Part shown: positions 32,351-45,300 of the stretch, one piece after another
How positions within the stretch are numbered: the stretch's first letter is position 1
How the letters are laid out: each line of letters opens with the position of its first letter
Source of the DNA: Homalodisca vitripennis
Lineage: Eukaryota; Arthropoda; Insecta; Hemiptera; Cicadellidae
Length of the DNA: 64,000 bases
Direction of reading: 5' to 3'
Assembly (NCBI RefSeq): GCF_021130785.1
Contig: NW_025778823.1
Coordinates: forward strand, 1-64,000
Program-made: the position numbers and the translations under genes
The notes under the pieces: generated by a model
What the model was told of the DNA's origin: nothing
The model's database searches: none
Seen by the model: only the letters and a program-made list of their open reading frames with translations

Positions 32351-32839
32351 GCCAGGTAGCATACAATTGTTTTGGATGGATGGATATATTAACGCCATAA
32401 AATTCCGTATAAAGATAAAATTAATATATTTGTTATTATTGTTATATAAATGGTAAGTTATTTGGAAAAAAAATTCAACTCTTCATAAATGTAATATACT
32501 CTCTAATAATAAACATTTGAATACTCTGCATTAACAATAACACAAACACAACTTATTATTTTATAATCTTGGTAGTTCAGTTTGAATGATCACTATTCAG
32601 TTTAATAAGTGCATGTTTTAGAATAAGTGTGCTTGAAATAGACAAACAAAATGACTGTTGTGGTTCCAGATTTATGCGTGTAACATCGCTCAGGTATGTT
32701 TTGTTTACATAGGTTGAATACATGCATTATTTTAGTCATTTACCAGAAGAAGAGATCAGATTACATATCTCGAAACGTAGTGTTACTGATTGTATTGTAT
32801 CACTAAGCAAATAAAATATCCGGGGAAATCCTGTTTCCT

Positions 32840-34650
32840 TCACAAATGTTATTAGTTATAAATTCGTATCATTAGGAATAATTTTTGGAATAATGTAAAG
32901 TCACACTGTATTTGCAGACTAATTGATCAGATAATTTGTAAAACCTATGTAGGTTTTGTAGATAAGACAGTACAGTATTTTAAAATGCCATGTCAAACGT
33001 GTCTCTGGGTAGTATTTAGAAACAAGTATGTTATAAATATGTGTATTGATATATTTTTAACTATAGAATATACAACTATATAATCACATAAAAGAAATTT
33101 ATTTGCATTTTAGTAATAGACTTAACGTAAGAAAAGACGTGCCTGCACAAGTCAAGATTAAAAGAAAACAATGAATACAGCTGTAACATACTCAACAGTA
33201 CAATATATAAAAATTATGCATATCCATAGAAACAACAAGATACAGGTTTCGATCAGTAATTTTTCTATAGCTCAGTGTATAATAAAATTTTTTTAAATTA
33301 AAGCACGTCCGGGAACTCCACCAGGACACATTATGGCCAGGACCAGGACCAGAACTTACAGATGAGTTACTTTTATTATTCTTTCAGGAATCGCAGTATT
33401 GCTCTTCGATCTCTCACTAACAAAGCAGTTTAAACATCCTAGTTTTAGTGACAGAACACCGGAACAAATAAATGTTGTTACAAAACTATTACTAAGCAAA
33501 CTACATTCAAATGAGTGTTGTTATTCGGTTGAGTTATGTGTCTAGGTTTTGTTAAGGTTACCAAAAATCCCTTCCAAAACTACAAAACTTGTTTTTTAGG
33601 CTGTTTATAATCAGGTCTTTACTCAAATAACACAGGGAGAATCGTTTTGTAATTTGATATATTTATGGTTTAGCCTACCACAGAGTGGAATTTGACCTGT
33701 TTTACGTAATTGATATAAAATCAAAATTTTTATATGGGAAGCATTATCTTGTGTCAAACAGCCTTATATTGGACATGTTTTTATGGAATAAATATTGAAA
33801 GTTAAGTTACATTAGTGTATGCTAGCTGAATAATGATATTAGTGCAGGATTAAATCATGTTAAATTGTATAAATCAAGTATTAGAAAAAAACGTAAAGGG
33901 TAGTTTTTAAAAGAAAAATATTCTACAACTGCTCCCTTTATTAATTTAGTTACTAAATCGTACACAGAACTCTCTCCTGTAGAGGGTTTATAAACTCACT
34001 TTCTTATTACATTCCATTATGGCTTTTATAAATTAAAAATGTTCGCATTAAAATAATGTTATAATATTCTTTTCGGGTAAGTACTATAATACCTGCACCT
34101 TCTCATTTATTAGGCACACGCTAAAGAAATATTACATATTCTACTGTCTTGGTAGTATGTGTTTACCGACTCGGCTATACCACGTAAAGGGTCAGAGTTT
34201 AAGTTCCGAATCGGACGCACTATTCACTAACAACAGTTTAATTTACACGGGTGCTAATCATGAATGAACATTTCAATATTCTGAGTCATCCGTGTTTATA
34301 ACTTAACTAGTGAAGTATTTGTATAGTAATTACGTTTTTATATTCTTTATAAATGTAATGTAACTTGAAAATTATACCGTATTGTAGACTTTTTAATTAA
34401 AATATTCCAAAGAAAATAAGTTAATGGAAGTGGTTTGTTAATAAAAAGAGAGAATGCATTAGGTGAAAGACTTTACTTCCTGTGCAGATATGGACAAAGG
34501 GCTCTTTAAGCACAAAATCAAGTATATAACAGCTTATTATTTTAAACTTCTCTAATATGTTTATAGTGATACTGAGAAAAATACCTTATCTATATTTGAA
34601 TATGAAATATATTAAATCTTTTTTACATTCAAACAATAAAAATAACTATG
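32840..34650 (+). repeat. Cassette E, copy 1
   Basis: Paralogous to 53850-55700. It contains GCCTGCACAAGTCAxGATTA, the ATG box mutated to ATAGAAACAACAAGATACAG (33226), the mini-exon box 33304-33360 (GGCCAGGACCAGGACCAGAA) followed by GATGAGTTAC, an ACTCAAATAACACAGGGAG box (33619) and the AGAACTCTCTCCTG box (33949-33984). A tRNA-like segment lies at 34143-34222. Confidence 0.75.
34143..34222 (+). repeat. tRNA-like / SINE-head segment, copy 1
   Basis: TGTCTTGGTAGTATGTG fits a polymerase III A box (TRGCNNAGTNGGTA type), and about 50 bases later AGAGTTTAAGTTCC is B-box-like. A paralogue lies at about 55214-55290 with AGAGTTTGATTTCC, closer to GGTTCGATTCC. No matching acceptor stem is seen, so this is a tRNA-derived SINE head or tRNA relic. 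Confidence 0.4.
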
Positions 34651-34689
34651 CCGTAACGTGCGCAGTAAAAATAAAATTATAATTCCTTA

Positions 34690-36030
34690 AAGTACAAGAG
34701 CGTAATCAAAGTCAACTGTGCAATAAATATGGAAAGTTAATTAAACTAGTGTGACTACCCTAATATTGTTAGGGTAGTGGTATGAACATCGCAGAATGGT
34801 TATAATAAGAGTTATAGTTTTTTTTATCAGTCCTATACAGGAGTTAATCATAAAAGATCACATAATATATTTCAAAAATAAATTAAATATATTTAATCTT
34901 TACTTTACACTAATTTTGAAAGTAAATGATTGTTTTAAATTAACTGATCTAAATAGCATTTTTAGTATTTTGCATCCACTAAGGAATTATATAATAGCAG
35001 TTTCAATGCGCAGTGAAACAGTTTCTATTTAGTTATAACGTGTTTACAATTAACAGGATTTTTACATGAAGTTTCTTGATCAACAAATAACGTTCGTATA
35101 TTTTTTAAGCTAAGAAATAACTTATATTTATGTTTTTAAATTCTTTCAGTACTCTAAATGTACAGAAAGAATCAGTTTACAATCATTTCTAATATATCGT
35201 CCAACCTATATAATATCCGTTCATACATATCTGATAAAAAGTGTAAAGATTATTTGAAGGATTATTTTGGTATATTTTGTGAGCTAAAACAGAACTTCAG
35301 ATTTGTGTTTTTAAATCCTTTCAGTACTATAAGTGTACAGAAAGAATCAGTTTATAATTAATTTCGACACATCCACAAAGCTATGTAATATCCTTTCATG
35401 CATATCTGATAAATAGTGTAAATATTACTTGGAGAATTATTTACTTAAATATGTCTTAGATATATCACTCAGGCATTTAATAACAGTGCAATATTAAGCA
35501 TGATTTGAAATAAGCGAATGCTAGTAGACTTAGGAATAAAATTCATATCTTATTAACATTTAATTACTTACACTCAACAAAATAATAAATATATTATACA
35601 GATTTGGGTAGAAATATAGTCTTTTAATGTTGATTTAACCAATTATTTTCTGAAACCATCACCAGAGCTCTGAAGTTAACCTTCACAGACATTCAGAATT
35701 AAATTTATATTCCTTTTTTGTTTCCTGTCATATTACAAACAATTTTATGTCATTTTGTAACACATCCTGTAGTTATTAAACATTTAGTTTCGGAAACGGT
35801 ACAGTTTTAATAAAATGTTTTACCTTTAAAAATTTCTTTTTTTAAATATATATAAAACGTAACTGAGAGTAACTTTGTTCGAATAAAACGGATAATAATT
35901 ATTTTATATATAAATATTAATCGGAACTGAACTACTCTGTAAGCTATTATTTATTTTACAATTACATAATGTCAGATTACTACGTACAATGCTGCTAAAT
36001 TACTTAACAAAGAGCATGTATTACTAAGTC
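34690..36030 (+). repeat. Repeat block Q, copy 2
   Basis: Matches 15950-17400 and 55760-56955. Acceptor-like boxes TTTCAG|TACTxTAA start at 35150 and 35325, a tandem repeat of about 175 bases. The CACCAGAGCTCTG box lies at 35644-35680 without the CA expansion. Similarity ends near 36030. Confidence 0.75.
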
Positions 36031-36840
36031 TCTCATAAAGAGGTTGACGTTAAACTTCTAGTCGAAACGTTAAGAGCCTCTTTGGGCGTAACAGGTTGCA
36101 GAAACAACATGAAATCACTATCAATGACTTAGCAATATATTAAAGTCAATTGGGAGATTTATATTTTAAGGTAAGAACTTTATTAATTATACAAGAGGTG
36201 GAAATAGTTTTTTTTTTTAGTTTTAAAAGCTTAACCGTGTTAAGATTAAAATTTTTTTATGTTTCCCTATCTTTTTCAACATTTACGAAAATAATAAATA
36301 ATAAATTTGAATATTTTTGTAAACGTAATATTATTTTACAGAACTTAATTCAGATAATTCGATATTACTAAGAATATTAAACTAAAAACATTTCATAATT
36401 TAAAGGTAACTTCTTTTAAAAAGAAACTCAATCCGGTGTGTGTACATTTGATTGTATAATATTACAACTCGCCCCAGGCCTCATAGAGGGATTTGGTGAT
36501 TGGTTAAATTAGGAAATGATGTCTTCTGGGCGTCGAACTCTATTGAGCAGGACGTACCGCTGGCCGTGGGTAAAACAGTCAGTGCGAAGATCAACACTGA
36601 CAAGGTCGATTGTCTGACTTTGACTCTTTTGACCGGTCAATAATATTGTCATTCCCTATTATTTAAGTTTGAAATGACTCATACCATTTTTAAATTTATG
36701 AAAAGCTGCAGCTTTTTATAAATGTAGTAGACTGTTGTTCATAAAAGAAGTAATTAAGAATACAATAGCTTGGAAACGTTTTAAATGCTGTTCATACAAA
36801 ACATTTTAAGAAAGTATTGATTTTTTACATACTCAGGTCT
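36031..36840. other. Unassigned insertion-like interval
   Basis: It interrupts the Q block relative to copy 1. The 36470-36650 part is GC-richer than its surroundings (CAGGACGTACCGCTGGCCGT). No coding identity recognised. Confidence 0.3.
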
Positions 36841-37940
36841 TATGTTGGGTAAGATGAGAAATTGCGACGGTTTTATTATATGGTTTTATTATATGAGTCT
36901 ACTCAGGGTGACATTCACTAACTGGTTAGTTCGAATATTGGGTTTTTACAGTTTTCAGGCAATCCTGAAACGATTACCTTATTCCTGTGAGTACTTTGTT
37001 TAACAGCTTATGTACTAAAAACCAATAGTTTAATCCACGCTTTCCCGATTTACTGTCTCACAGACTATGCCCATAAATGGATCTTTACCAAGGACGCAAG
37101 AAAGAATTTCTTGATTGAAATCTTGTTGTAATTAATAATTCAAAATTTTTTTTGTATTTACACGTTTATCTCTTGAAAAACTAATATGTATTTCCAACCA
37201 GGTAGGTAGAGTTTTGATTAACTGTCGTCGTGATGGAAACGAGCTAGTCAAGATAAAAATTAAATTATAAAACCACACCTAAATGCAACAGTTTAATTTA
37301 AATTATTTCATATCCATGGAAACAAAAGAGGATACAAGTGTTTACATGTTTTTAGTTCAGTTTTATGTCATAGAATTAAAAAAAACTGGCAGCACATCAA
37401 TGGAGCACGACTAGGAACACTATGAAATGGTCAGAAGCAGAACCAGGTCCTGGGTCAGGATCAGGTATCACATAAATAAGTTACTTTTATTATTTAGATA
37501 TATTTTTCTCTATCTATTGATACACCAAACAGTTTACATCCTAGACTGTTATTCTCTACAAAAACACCGGAATAATTTGAGCTTGTATGTAATAATTTTT
37601 GGGTCGCAAAGGAAACATAATTTCTATATTGTATTATTATTCCCTTCAATTATAGTCTAATTTTGTAAATTTAAGTCAAAATCCATTTTATTTCTGTAGA
37701 AAAGCTATTAAGTTATACTAATTTTAATTTAATCCTCTCTGTACCAAAGGCGTACAGAGAAAATATGTTTAAAATTATTCTCCTAACGATCATCATGGTA
37801 ATTTATGAACAATTTTGGACTAGTGGATAAGAGATATATTTATGAAAAGCAATTTATAACTTATGTCTTACAACAATCTTTCTGGTATCTTCAAATAGGC
37901 TAAATATTGAAAATGAGTTAATTTTGGTGTATGCTAGTTT
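36840..37940 (+). repeat. Cassette F
   Basis: A single divergent cassette: ATGGAAACAAAAGAGGATAC (ATG 37316), a mini-exon box at 37402-37472 (GCAGAACCAGGTCCTGGGTC) followed by AAATAAGTTAC, and a CTCTCTGTACCAAAGG box from 37741. Confidence 0.6.
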
Positions 37941-37944
37941 TTTT

Positions 37945-38880
37945 TGCCTGGTCCGTGTGTCTTATGTCCCATCCAGGACAAAACTACTTGATTCGGAAGC
38001 TAGGGGTCAGCCAGATATCCGTCTTCACGCTTCTGATGAAGGGTCGCGAGTACATGAGGGGTTACTGCATTCCATGCTTCCTCACTCTGCAGCATCGGTT
38101 CCACAATGTTGTCTGCCGAAACATCGCCAACTGTGGTGGCAACTGTGGAGGCGAACATTCGCCTGGCCTCGGTTAAGCGCCCGCAAGCGAAGAAGGTGTA
38201 ATAAACGTCATCATCTTCTTCCGGGCAGTAAGCACACAGAGGCGACCTGACTTTTCCCATCCTGTAGAGATACTTCCTAAAGTAACCGTGCCCTGTCAGG
38301 AACTGACACATGTATTAATCTATTTCCCCGTTGCTACGATCTATCCAGGATTGAAGCTCTCGAATGAGACCGAAGGTCCAGCGACCGTCCGATATTTCCG
38401 TCCACCTCCGCTGTTAATCCTGCAGAGTCTCCACCCTGGCAGCAACCACGGCATCCTCTCTACCCCGCTCGGCAGCCTCCTGAAAGACGGTTTGTCTGTC
38501 GATGGCAAGCAGATCAATAGGAATCACCCCAGCCACGACCACCACGGCCGAACCGGAAATGGTGCGATAGGCGCAGGCGCCTCAAGTGCTGCTCTTCTCT
38601 ATACCGATAACAGCTTTTGACTGTATCGCCTTATCGTCATGACACCCGCCCAAATCTCTGCGCCATACAGAAGGGTTGAGTTTACAATAGACATGAGGAG
38701 GCGTCTCTTACTTGATCTAGGACTACCTTCGTTAGCTATCAGCCTGCCGAGAGACAAAACCACCTTAGAGGCTTTGTCGCACACCGCCTGAATGTGCTCC
38801 TAATACCGAATACGGCAGTCGAGTAACACACCCAGGTACTTCGCCGCAGTCCTTGTCCGATCTTCGACACCCCCCACATT
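37945..38880 (-). mobile_element. R1-clade LINE fragment (3' end of ORF2)
   Basis: Minus strand, several frames: AAKYLGVLLDCRIRY at about 38850, then KRRLLMSIVNSTLLYGAEIW (38784-38599) from the C-terminal RT region. It ends with the R1-type zinc knuckle region FLTGHGYFRKYLYRMGK and LCAYCPEEDDDVYYTFFACG (38311-38000). 5'-truncated and frameshifted. Confidence 0.85.
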
Positions 38881-38925
38881 CATAGAGATATCATAGAGAT
38901 ATAGATATCATAGAGATATCCGTCG
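38880..38925. repeat. ATAGAGATATC short tandem repeat
   Basis: Repeats of CATAGAGATATCATAGAGAT at the junction between two oppositely oriented LINE scraps. Confidence 0.8.
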
Positions 38926-38935
38926 ATTACATCGT

Positions 38936-39275
38936 TAACACGTCACGGATTGGGGACCACAACTGGAAAGATTAGTTGCGAGGGAAGTATGGTTACTAAT
39001 GCAGAACAGGCTTTCGATCGGAAGGTCTTGGGGTCTTGAGCCGAAGCTATTGCAGTGGCTTTGTATCTCCAGGATTAGACCTGGACTGCAGTTTGGGGCT
39101 TTTGTCTCATGGATAAATACTAAGTCCGGACTAGCTTGCATCCTAAGGATAACATGTCTCGTAATGACCGGAGCTAACCCAGATGACTCGTTAACTGCCT
39201 TAGATGGTTGTCTTAATCTTGCTAGTTTGTGCCAGTTTATGACCAGGAGGATTGTTTACTTACTTCAGTAGGAAG
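38936..39275 (+). mobile_element. LINE RT C-terminal scrap, plus strand
   Basis: The frame 38999-39271 reads LQFGAFVSWINTKSGLACIL, then RITCLVMTGANPDDSLTALD and LNLASLCQF. This resembles the region after the RT domain in Jockey/R1-type LINEs (YGA-VWW ... QRLACLxITGAxxxxPTxALE). Opposite in orientation to the neighbouring R1 piece. Confidence 0.6.
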
Positions 39276-39289
39276 TGACTTATCTAATC

Positions 39290-40339
39290 GTACGGTATAA
39301 TTGAGTTGTATATGGTGTATTACATATGATTTTAAAAAAAAAATTTTTCCTTTGACAAATCCTTCAGGATTATAATTTTTCAACGAAGGATTTTATCAAG
39401 GATGTTTCACATATCAACGCTATACTCTGGGATTCCTAAAAAATTTGGTTTATAAAAACTATAACGAAGAAAATTATAGATATATGTTAAAAATTTTAAG
39501 ATTTACAGTTCAATTAGAAGCTACTGAAACTGTAATGAATTAATTTTAAAAATGTTTTAGTGTTACTATCAAATTTAATTTTCTTGAGAAAGATCTTTGG
39601 GCAGTGTTAATAATTTATATTTTGTGGTTCAACACTCTCAATGTATAAATTGTTTTGAGAAAAGTAGAAATATAAAAATTCCTCCTCTCGTTTTCGAACC
39701 TAAAAGGTACAGTACATTATAGCTGTTTATAAAGTATTTAAATACAAAACGTTGAGTTATGAAGTAGTTATTAATTGATTATAAATTTTTTAGCAGCCCC
39801 ATATAAATTCACAAAAATTGAATATTTTGCCCGGCAAGGACATAGTGTTGTTCATGCTTTATTATGATGCACCTTAATGGTAGTGAAAACCTGTGTTTTC
39901 ATGTTATTACTACAACTAATGACTACTTAACGATTGCATCGTGCCACTATTTTAGACAATAAATATATTTTGTGGTCGAATGGGCTCCTAGGTGTACCTA
40001 AAAACGCTATAGTTTTTATCATTCTACTATATATTCTGTTCTTATATCCATATATCTCGTTTAAATGTGCAGTCGTCTAATGTGTGCATGATAAACTGAC
40101 CCGTTCGTATATTCTTTCTATAATAAATTTGTTTAAACATTCTCTAATTGATATATTTAGAAACGTAATTAATTGTTAAATTCCATCCTACTTTTAATTA
40201 ATACTTAGAATAAATAGCTTATAATTACACCAAGTAATACCTTAAGGAGATTGATTTAAATTACAGCTTTAGATATTATGCTCATTTATGAGCTTCGGTT
40301 CTTGGAAAGCTTTGTAAGGAGTGCATTACTAAAGATAAA
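39290..40339. other. AT-rich interval without recognised features
   Basis: No coding, repeat or cassette box seen. Confidence 0.3.
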
Positions 40340-42240
40340 ACGGTAAATATTATTCTAAACAATGAGCCTTAGTTACCTGAGATGCTTACGTAAAACGTAA
40401 ATAATCTCTCCGGTGTCCAAATTCTACTATGAGTTATTATATTTATTTGTGAGAAAAGGAATTATTTGCTATCACATGATGATAAATCGACGTACAGGAT
40501 TATCTCACAATGTGACTTTGTTGCCTATTGAGACACACGCCTATTAAATACGTTTTGGGAAAGGCATAATAAGCTAAATATAAGTATATTATAAGATAGC
40601 AGAATATGGAAATTGGTTTAATACGTTATTGCTGCCATCCATACTAGTATAAATTAGCATATCGTACTTGTCATTACTATTTAACCCTATTACGATAAAT
40701 TATATTTATTTATAGATATACTGAATACTAGAATACATTTTGTTTTGTGTCACGGTTAGAGGTGAAATAATTTGTTTTTAATTTTTTAATTATGAATTAA
40801 GTTTCATAAACATTGTTAGAGAATACTTTAAAATACAAATACGCAGACATTTTTGTACCTTAGTAATAGAGATATCCAATTTAGTTAAAATATGTCCAAT
40901 AGGGTTAGCGTGATTATTACAATTCTAAAAAAGTTCCGGTTCATAGTATAAAATTAAATATGATTATTGATGCATTATAGTTATGTTATTTGTTATATTA
41001 TTTTTTAGAAATTTAAAACTAGACTATTGTACATGAATTAGCATTGATATAACATTTCATTTCTAAGAGTGTCCCTTGATAATGTATCTAAACATTAATA
41101 ATGTACTATAAAAATCATAAATTTAGACATGGATCTATCTTATTATTACTTTTATAATTATGTTTTATTCACACGTTTGTCGCAGTAAAATGTACGGGTT
41201 TGGGTAATCAGATAACAAGCGATCTGTTTAGTGCCAGTAGTAGTCGTGACGTCAGCAATATAAGAGACTGGTGAAACGGAAGCAGCAATTTACATAAAAC
41301 ATTATTTTATATCCATGGAAACAAAATAGGATTTGTATGTTTCAATTTTTTAAATTAATCCTAAAGTGTTATTTAGCTGCATATTTTAAAAATTCGTTCA
41401 ATTCACAACTAGCCCCGGAAGTAACACCAGGAACATGATGTGATGGTTAGAAGCGGGTCAGGACCAGGACTTATATGGATGAGTTACTTTAATTCAATAT
41501 AAATCATAGTTTTTACACAATATTTCTCGTTACACAAAGGAGTTTACATCCTAGTTTTATCGATTATTTACAGCAAAAAACACTAGAATAGTTCCTTTGT
41601 CGTGCTAATAGAAGTACAAATTAATTATTGTTAATAAAATACATTGTTATGTATTGTGTAAAAACTACTGATTTATGTTTGGTGCTGTGTATCCTCTCAG
41701 TACCCAAAAGAGTTCAGGGAGAATATGGTTACATTAATCTATATACCTCTACATCTGAAAGCAAAATATATTGGCGGTTTTCACGTAGTTTTAAAAGAAA
41801 ATATATATATCTGTTTATGAGAAACATTTTCTAACTTGTATTTTACAGCAATCTTTCTAGTATTTCTAGTAAGTAAGATAATCGTAATTAGTTGAAATAA
41901 ATCAATGTTTTCCTTTAAAATATAAAAAAGCTTACTAATTTTAGTTGTAATAATATAATAATTTAAGAATTAGTGCCAAAAATTGTGACATAAATATGTT
42001 CTAAAAGGTTAAACTCATTGTATTAGTTACTAAAATTCACGCCAGAACTCTTTTTCACAGTACAAGAGGTAATAACGGATAAAGTAAAATTATACAGTAT
42101 TAGGAATGCCTGATTAGATTATAATATATTTAAATATTAAAATTCCACTTTGTAACTGATATTAATGAAATTTCTGGTTCATGATCAAATATAATATATC
42201 GTTTTGGAGAACAATGTGTCAGCTAAACTTCTAAATCAAC
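40340..42240 (+). repeat. Cassette C, copy 2
   Basis: Paralogous to 17400, 45940 and 62240. GGGTAATCAGATAACAAGCG (41202), CRE TGACGTCA (41247-41254), TATAAGA (41259), ATGGAAACAAAATAGG (ATG 41314), mini-exon box 41413-41480 before GATGAGTTAC, CCTCTCAG|TACCC from 41701, and the GCCAGAACTCTTTTTCACAG box (42024-42069) followed by GTAATA. A frame of 68 codons (41628-41834) crosses the third box. Confidence 0.75.
41200..41295 (+). promoter_or_regulatory. CRE/TATA promoter-like module of cassette C2
   Basis: GATA-type AGATAA, CRE TGACGTCA (41247-41254) and TATAAGA (41259) in the same order and spacing as copy 1. The initiator-like site reads GCAGCAATTT. Confidence 0.5.
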
Positions 42241-42399
42241 TGTGCACCCTGGCGGAGTGAACCTTTGCCTGAATAACCCTAGCAAACATCTTCGATAGAA
42301 ATGTGAGTTAGAACTGCATCAGTACATATTTTAATCCACAATCTAAAAGGCAGGGATCCCAGTGGCACATAGAATCATCTTCCAAACAAAAACAAAGTG

Positions 42400-42745
42400 C
42401 ACCTGAGCAAGTCTCATATCAAAACAATGGTGTTTATTATCTTTGAATTTCGAGGAATTGAATCGCAGCCTTTTATCTGAAGATGTTCGAGACTAAAACG
42501 CCGGATCGCCTGCGTTGACTGTCGGCATGATCTTCAAGCTCCACCACGGATATTTCCCCAGAAACACGTCCTTCGTCGTTATCATCTACCCTACCCAGAA
42601 CAAGACCCCCTTAGTGCCCCAGCCTCATCACAGCCCTGACATAGCTCTGTGTGATTTTGTTTTGTTCCACCGACTGAAGAAAGAGCAAGAGAGAGGGAAA
42701 GCACTGGAAATTGGTGGAGAACATCCAAGCTGAATTTATAAGGTT
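42400..42745 (+). mobile_element. mariner relic, copy 2
   Basis: AGCAAGTCTCATATCAAAAC begins a decayed mariner C-terminal region: NTSFVVIIYPTQNKTP, VPQPHHSPDIALCDFVLFHR (third catalytic-Asp block) and LEIGGEHPS. It occupies the same place in the cassette as at 18818 and 52125, so one ancestral insertion was copied with the cassette. Confidence 0.8.
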
Positions 42746-44790
42746 CCTCCCGCTCATAATTTTCGCCCTTCTTTTGGTTATTTTTGCGATTTAAGTTAAT
42801 TACAGTGCGCAGTATTTCTTAAAATTTTTCTGCGAGGGATTTTGAGGTAAGCACCAAATCTATTGTACGTTTTATTGAAATAGTCTTCCTGATCTGATAT
42901 TAAATTAATTTTGTTGTCTTTTTTATTGGAAAAGAATAAATTCATAGAAACTATAGAGCAATCTGAATAACTTATTCTCGAGGAACAATAAAGCATAATA
43001 GAATCATACAAGTTACATTTGGTTCATGCTTGCAAGAAAAGTGAATTAAAATTGAACTTTGTCAATAACTTTAATTGAAAGTTGGAAATTTAGTAAGTTA
43101 TTAATATTTAACTGGAACTGTTTTATTGTGAATTATGAATTGGAAATTAATTGAACATGTATAATTGATTGAGAGGGTTGTTATCTGAATTGCAGAGACT
43201 TGAAAGTTAAGGTTCAACTAGTGTAAAGAGAAGTTTAAATTTTTATTTTTGAATTGTAAGTGTACTCAGAAGTGAACATTCTTATTTTAGTTATTTCCAA
43301 GTGGTATTTGATTTTTGTTTTAAAACTTTATTATTTTATCTTAGAAGAGAGCTCTGATTTTTAGTTTGATATATTTGATTAATATTTTTTATTTCTTGCT
43401 AAAGGAACCCTTTTGATTTACTAAACGGTTTGTCAATTCTTTGTGGAAAATAGAGTGATAAAATTCTGAAACGTTGAACTTATTAATTTGCCAGTTTAAA
43501 ATAAATCTATTGTTTTTATTTAGAACTGTGATTTTTATTTTAGACAAACCAGATAATATTTAATAGTTAACCAATTTAGTAATATATTGTACTGAATATT
43601 CACTAGAAGCTTACTATTCAAAAAATATTTTGTGTCGTCTTGGATGTCTCATTGATAATTTAAATATTAATACTCTGGAATATTAATATCTACAATCCAA
43701 GTCGTTATAGATATGTAAAATATAATACAAGAAATTGTTTTAGTATGATAATTTTCATTATTAACGTTGCTATGTCTGTTAATAAAGCATAGCTTTTTAT
43801 GCGCATAAAGAGAAATCATTACTCTAAAAGTATCCACATGTTGTTTGTTAAAATTATCTTTGCAAACATTCAGCAATTATTTCCGTTGAACTCAGTGTGT
43901 TTGAATATTTATCTATACAAATATTTTCTAGTTTCCACCATGGTAACACCAATGTAAAAATTTTAGCCGAACTGGTGATCCAACTCTCATGGAATGAAAG
44001 CGCTATAATTGAACTCGATATTGTTTTTACATAAATTATTTTCATGAAAATTTCAGGTCTGTGGGTTTGGTAGTTTTTAATAATATATTGTTTAAAATGT
44101 TTGGCAGACAGAAATGACATTTTGCCAGCTCTCAAATGTTTGTAATCTTTTTATGTCTGAGCCAATTTAAAACGGAATTGGTTATAAGCACGTTCTTGGA
44201 AAATCTAGTTTTAATTTGCTTATCCATTACGCGATAATAGGCGTGGAATAATCCTACACTATCATAATATGAAGACTATAATTGTTTTAATAAATACACA
44301 ATAAATTGCCATACAAAAGGTATATTACTTACTGATACACAATAAAATGCGAAAATAGCGACTATTTAATTTTGTCTTATCCACTTCAACAACCATTGCC
44401 ACACCGCACTCACCATTATATCCATGCCAACATTATTTATCAGAACATTTCATATATACAATAATAACGTAGATTATGACATAAATTAGGAGTGGGTAAA
44501 GAATTAAGGCACACACAAAATTTGTAGCTTTACATATCGTTAAAACAAAATTTTACAAACAATATATTAGGAAATATATACACATTGGTAGTAAATTTAA
44601 GTGTTATTACATTTACCTAAACAATAATTATAGTACTCATTTAATGTTATAATAATATTTCCCTACATTTAGGCTAACATATTTTATAAATGTTTATAAC
44701 GTTAAATGTAAGTAAGATAAACAGTTAGTTTTGACATTTAACTGGCTTAAATCTGTAGAACTGTAGAAAGAAAGGTTATGATCACACACA
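42746..44790. other. AT-rich interval, nothing firmly recognised
   Basis: A minus-strand open frame at 44135-43854 (93 codons, with LSAKHFKQYIIKNYQTHRPE) has a protein-like look, but I cannot place it and see no companion exon. The rest carries no signal I can support. Confidence 0.3.
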
Positions 44791-45300
44791 AAAAAGGGTG
44801 TATGACAGTGGTGTCATATATCCTCAGTAAATGACACGGAAAAGTCACAATCTGACCTAGATAATGTTAATAACTGGAGCGTTCTTAATAATTTGAGATT
44901 TAATGTCTCTAAATGTCACATAATGTCATTTAACAGGTCATAAAACTGTATAATAAAAAATTATAACTTAAATGGCGAAGTAATTACAATAGTTAATTCA
45001 ATAAAAGATTTTGGAGTTGTAATTAGTTGTGATTTATCATTTGCTACTCACAAAGAAAATTGTGTCAATTCAGCTAGTCGTATGTTGTGGTTTATAATAA
45101 GACAGGGGGTCAATTTTAAAAACATCAGGTCTTTTATCACACTGTACACATTATTCGTCAGATCAAGAATGTATAGGTTTGGTGGTTCTCAGTATATTGT
45201 TTGTAAATGTCATCTTGAGCCTCAGCCAACAACTTTGTTACACTTCTTTTGTCCTGAATTATTCAAAAAGAGTTGTACTGATTGTATTAAATAATAATTC
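44790..45300 (+). mobile_element. LINE reverse transcriptase scrap, plus strand
   Basis: Frames with shifts read QSDLDNVNNWSVLNNLRFNV, SKCHIMSFNRS, then VNSIKDFGVVISCDLSFATH and ASRMLWFIIRQGVNFKNIRS. This is the D/E-motif and thumb region (NxSKCxxMSFxRS, IKDLGVxxDxxLSFxxH) of Jockey/CR1-type RT. 5'-truncated. Confidence 0.75.

Noticed and set aside
43854..44135. 93-codon minus-strand open frame
   Set aside because: Looks somewhat protein-like, but no family, splice partner or repeat support was found; not called as a gene.
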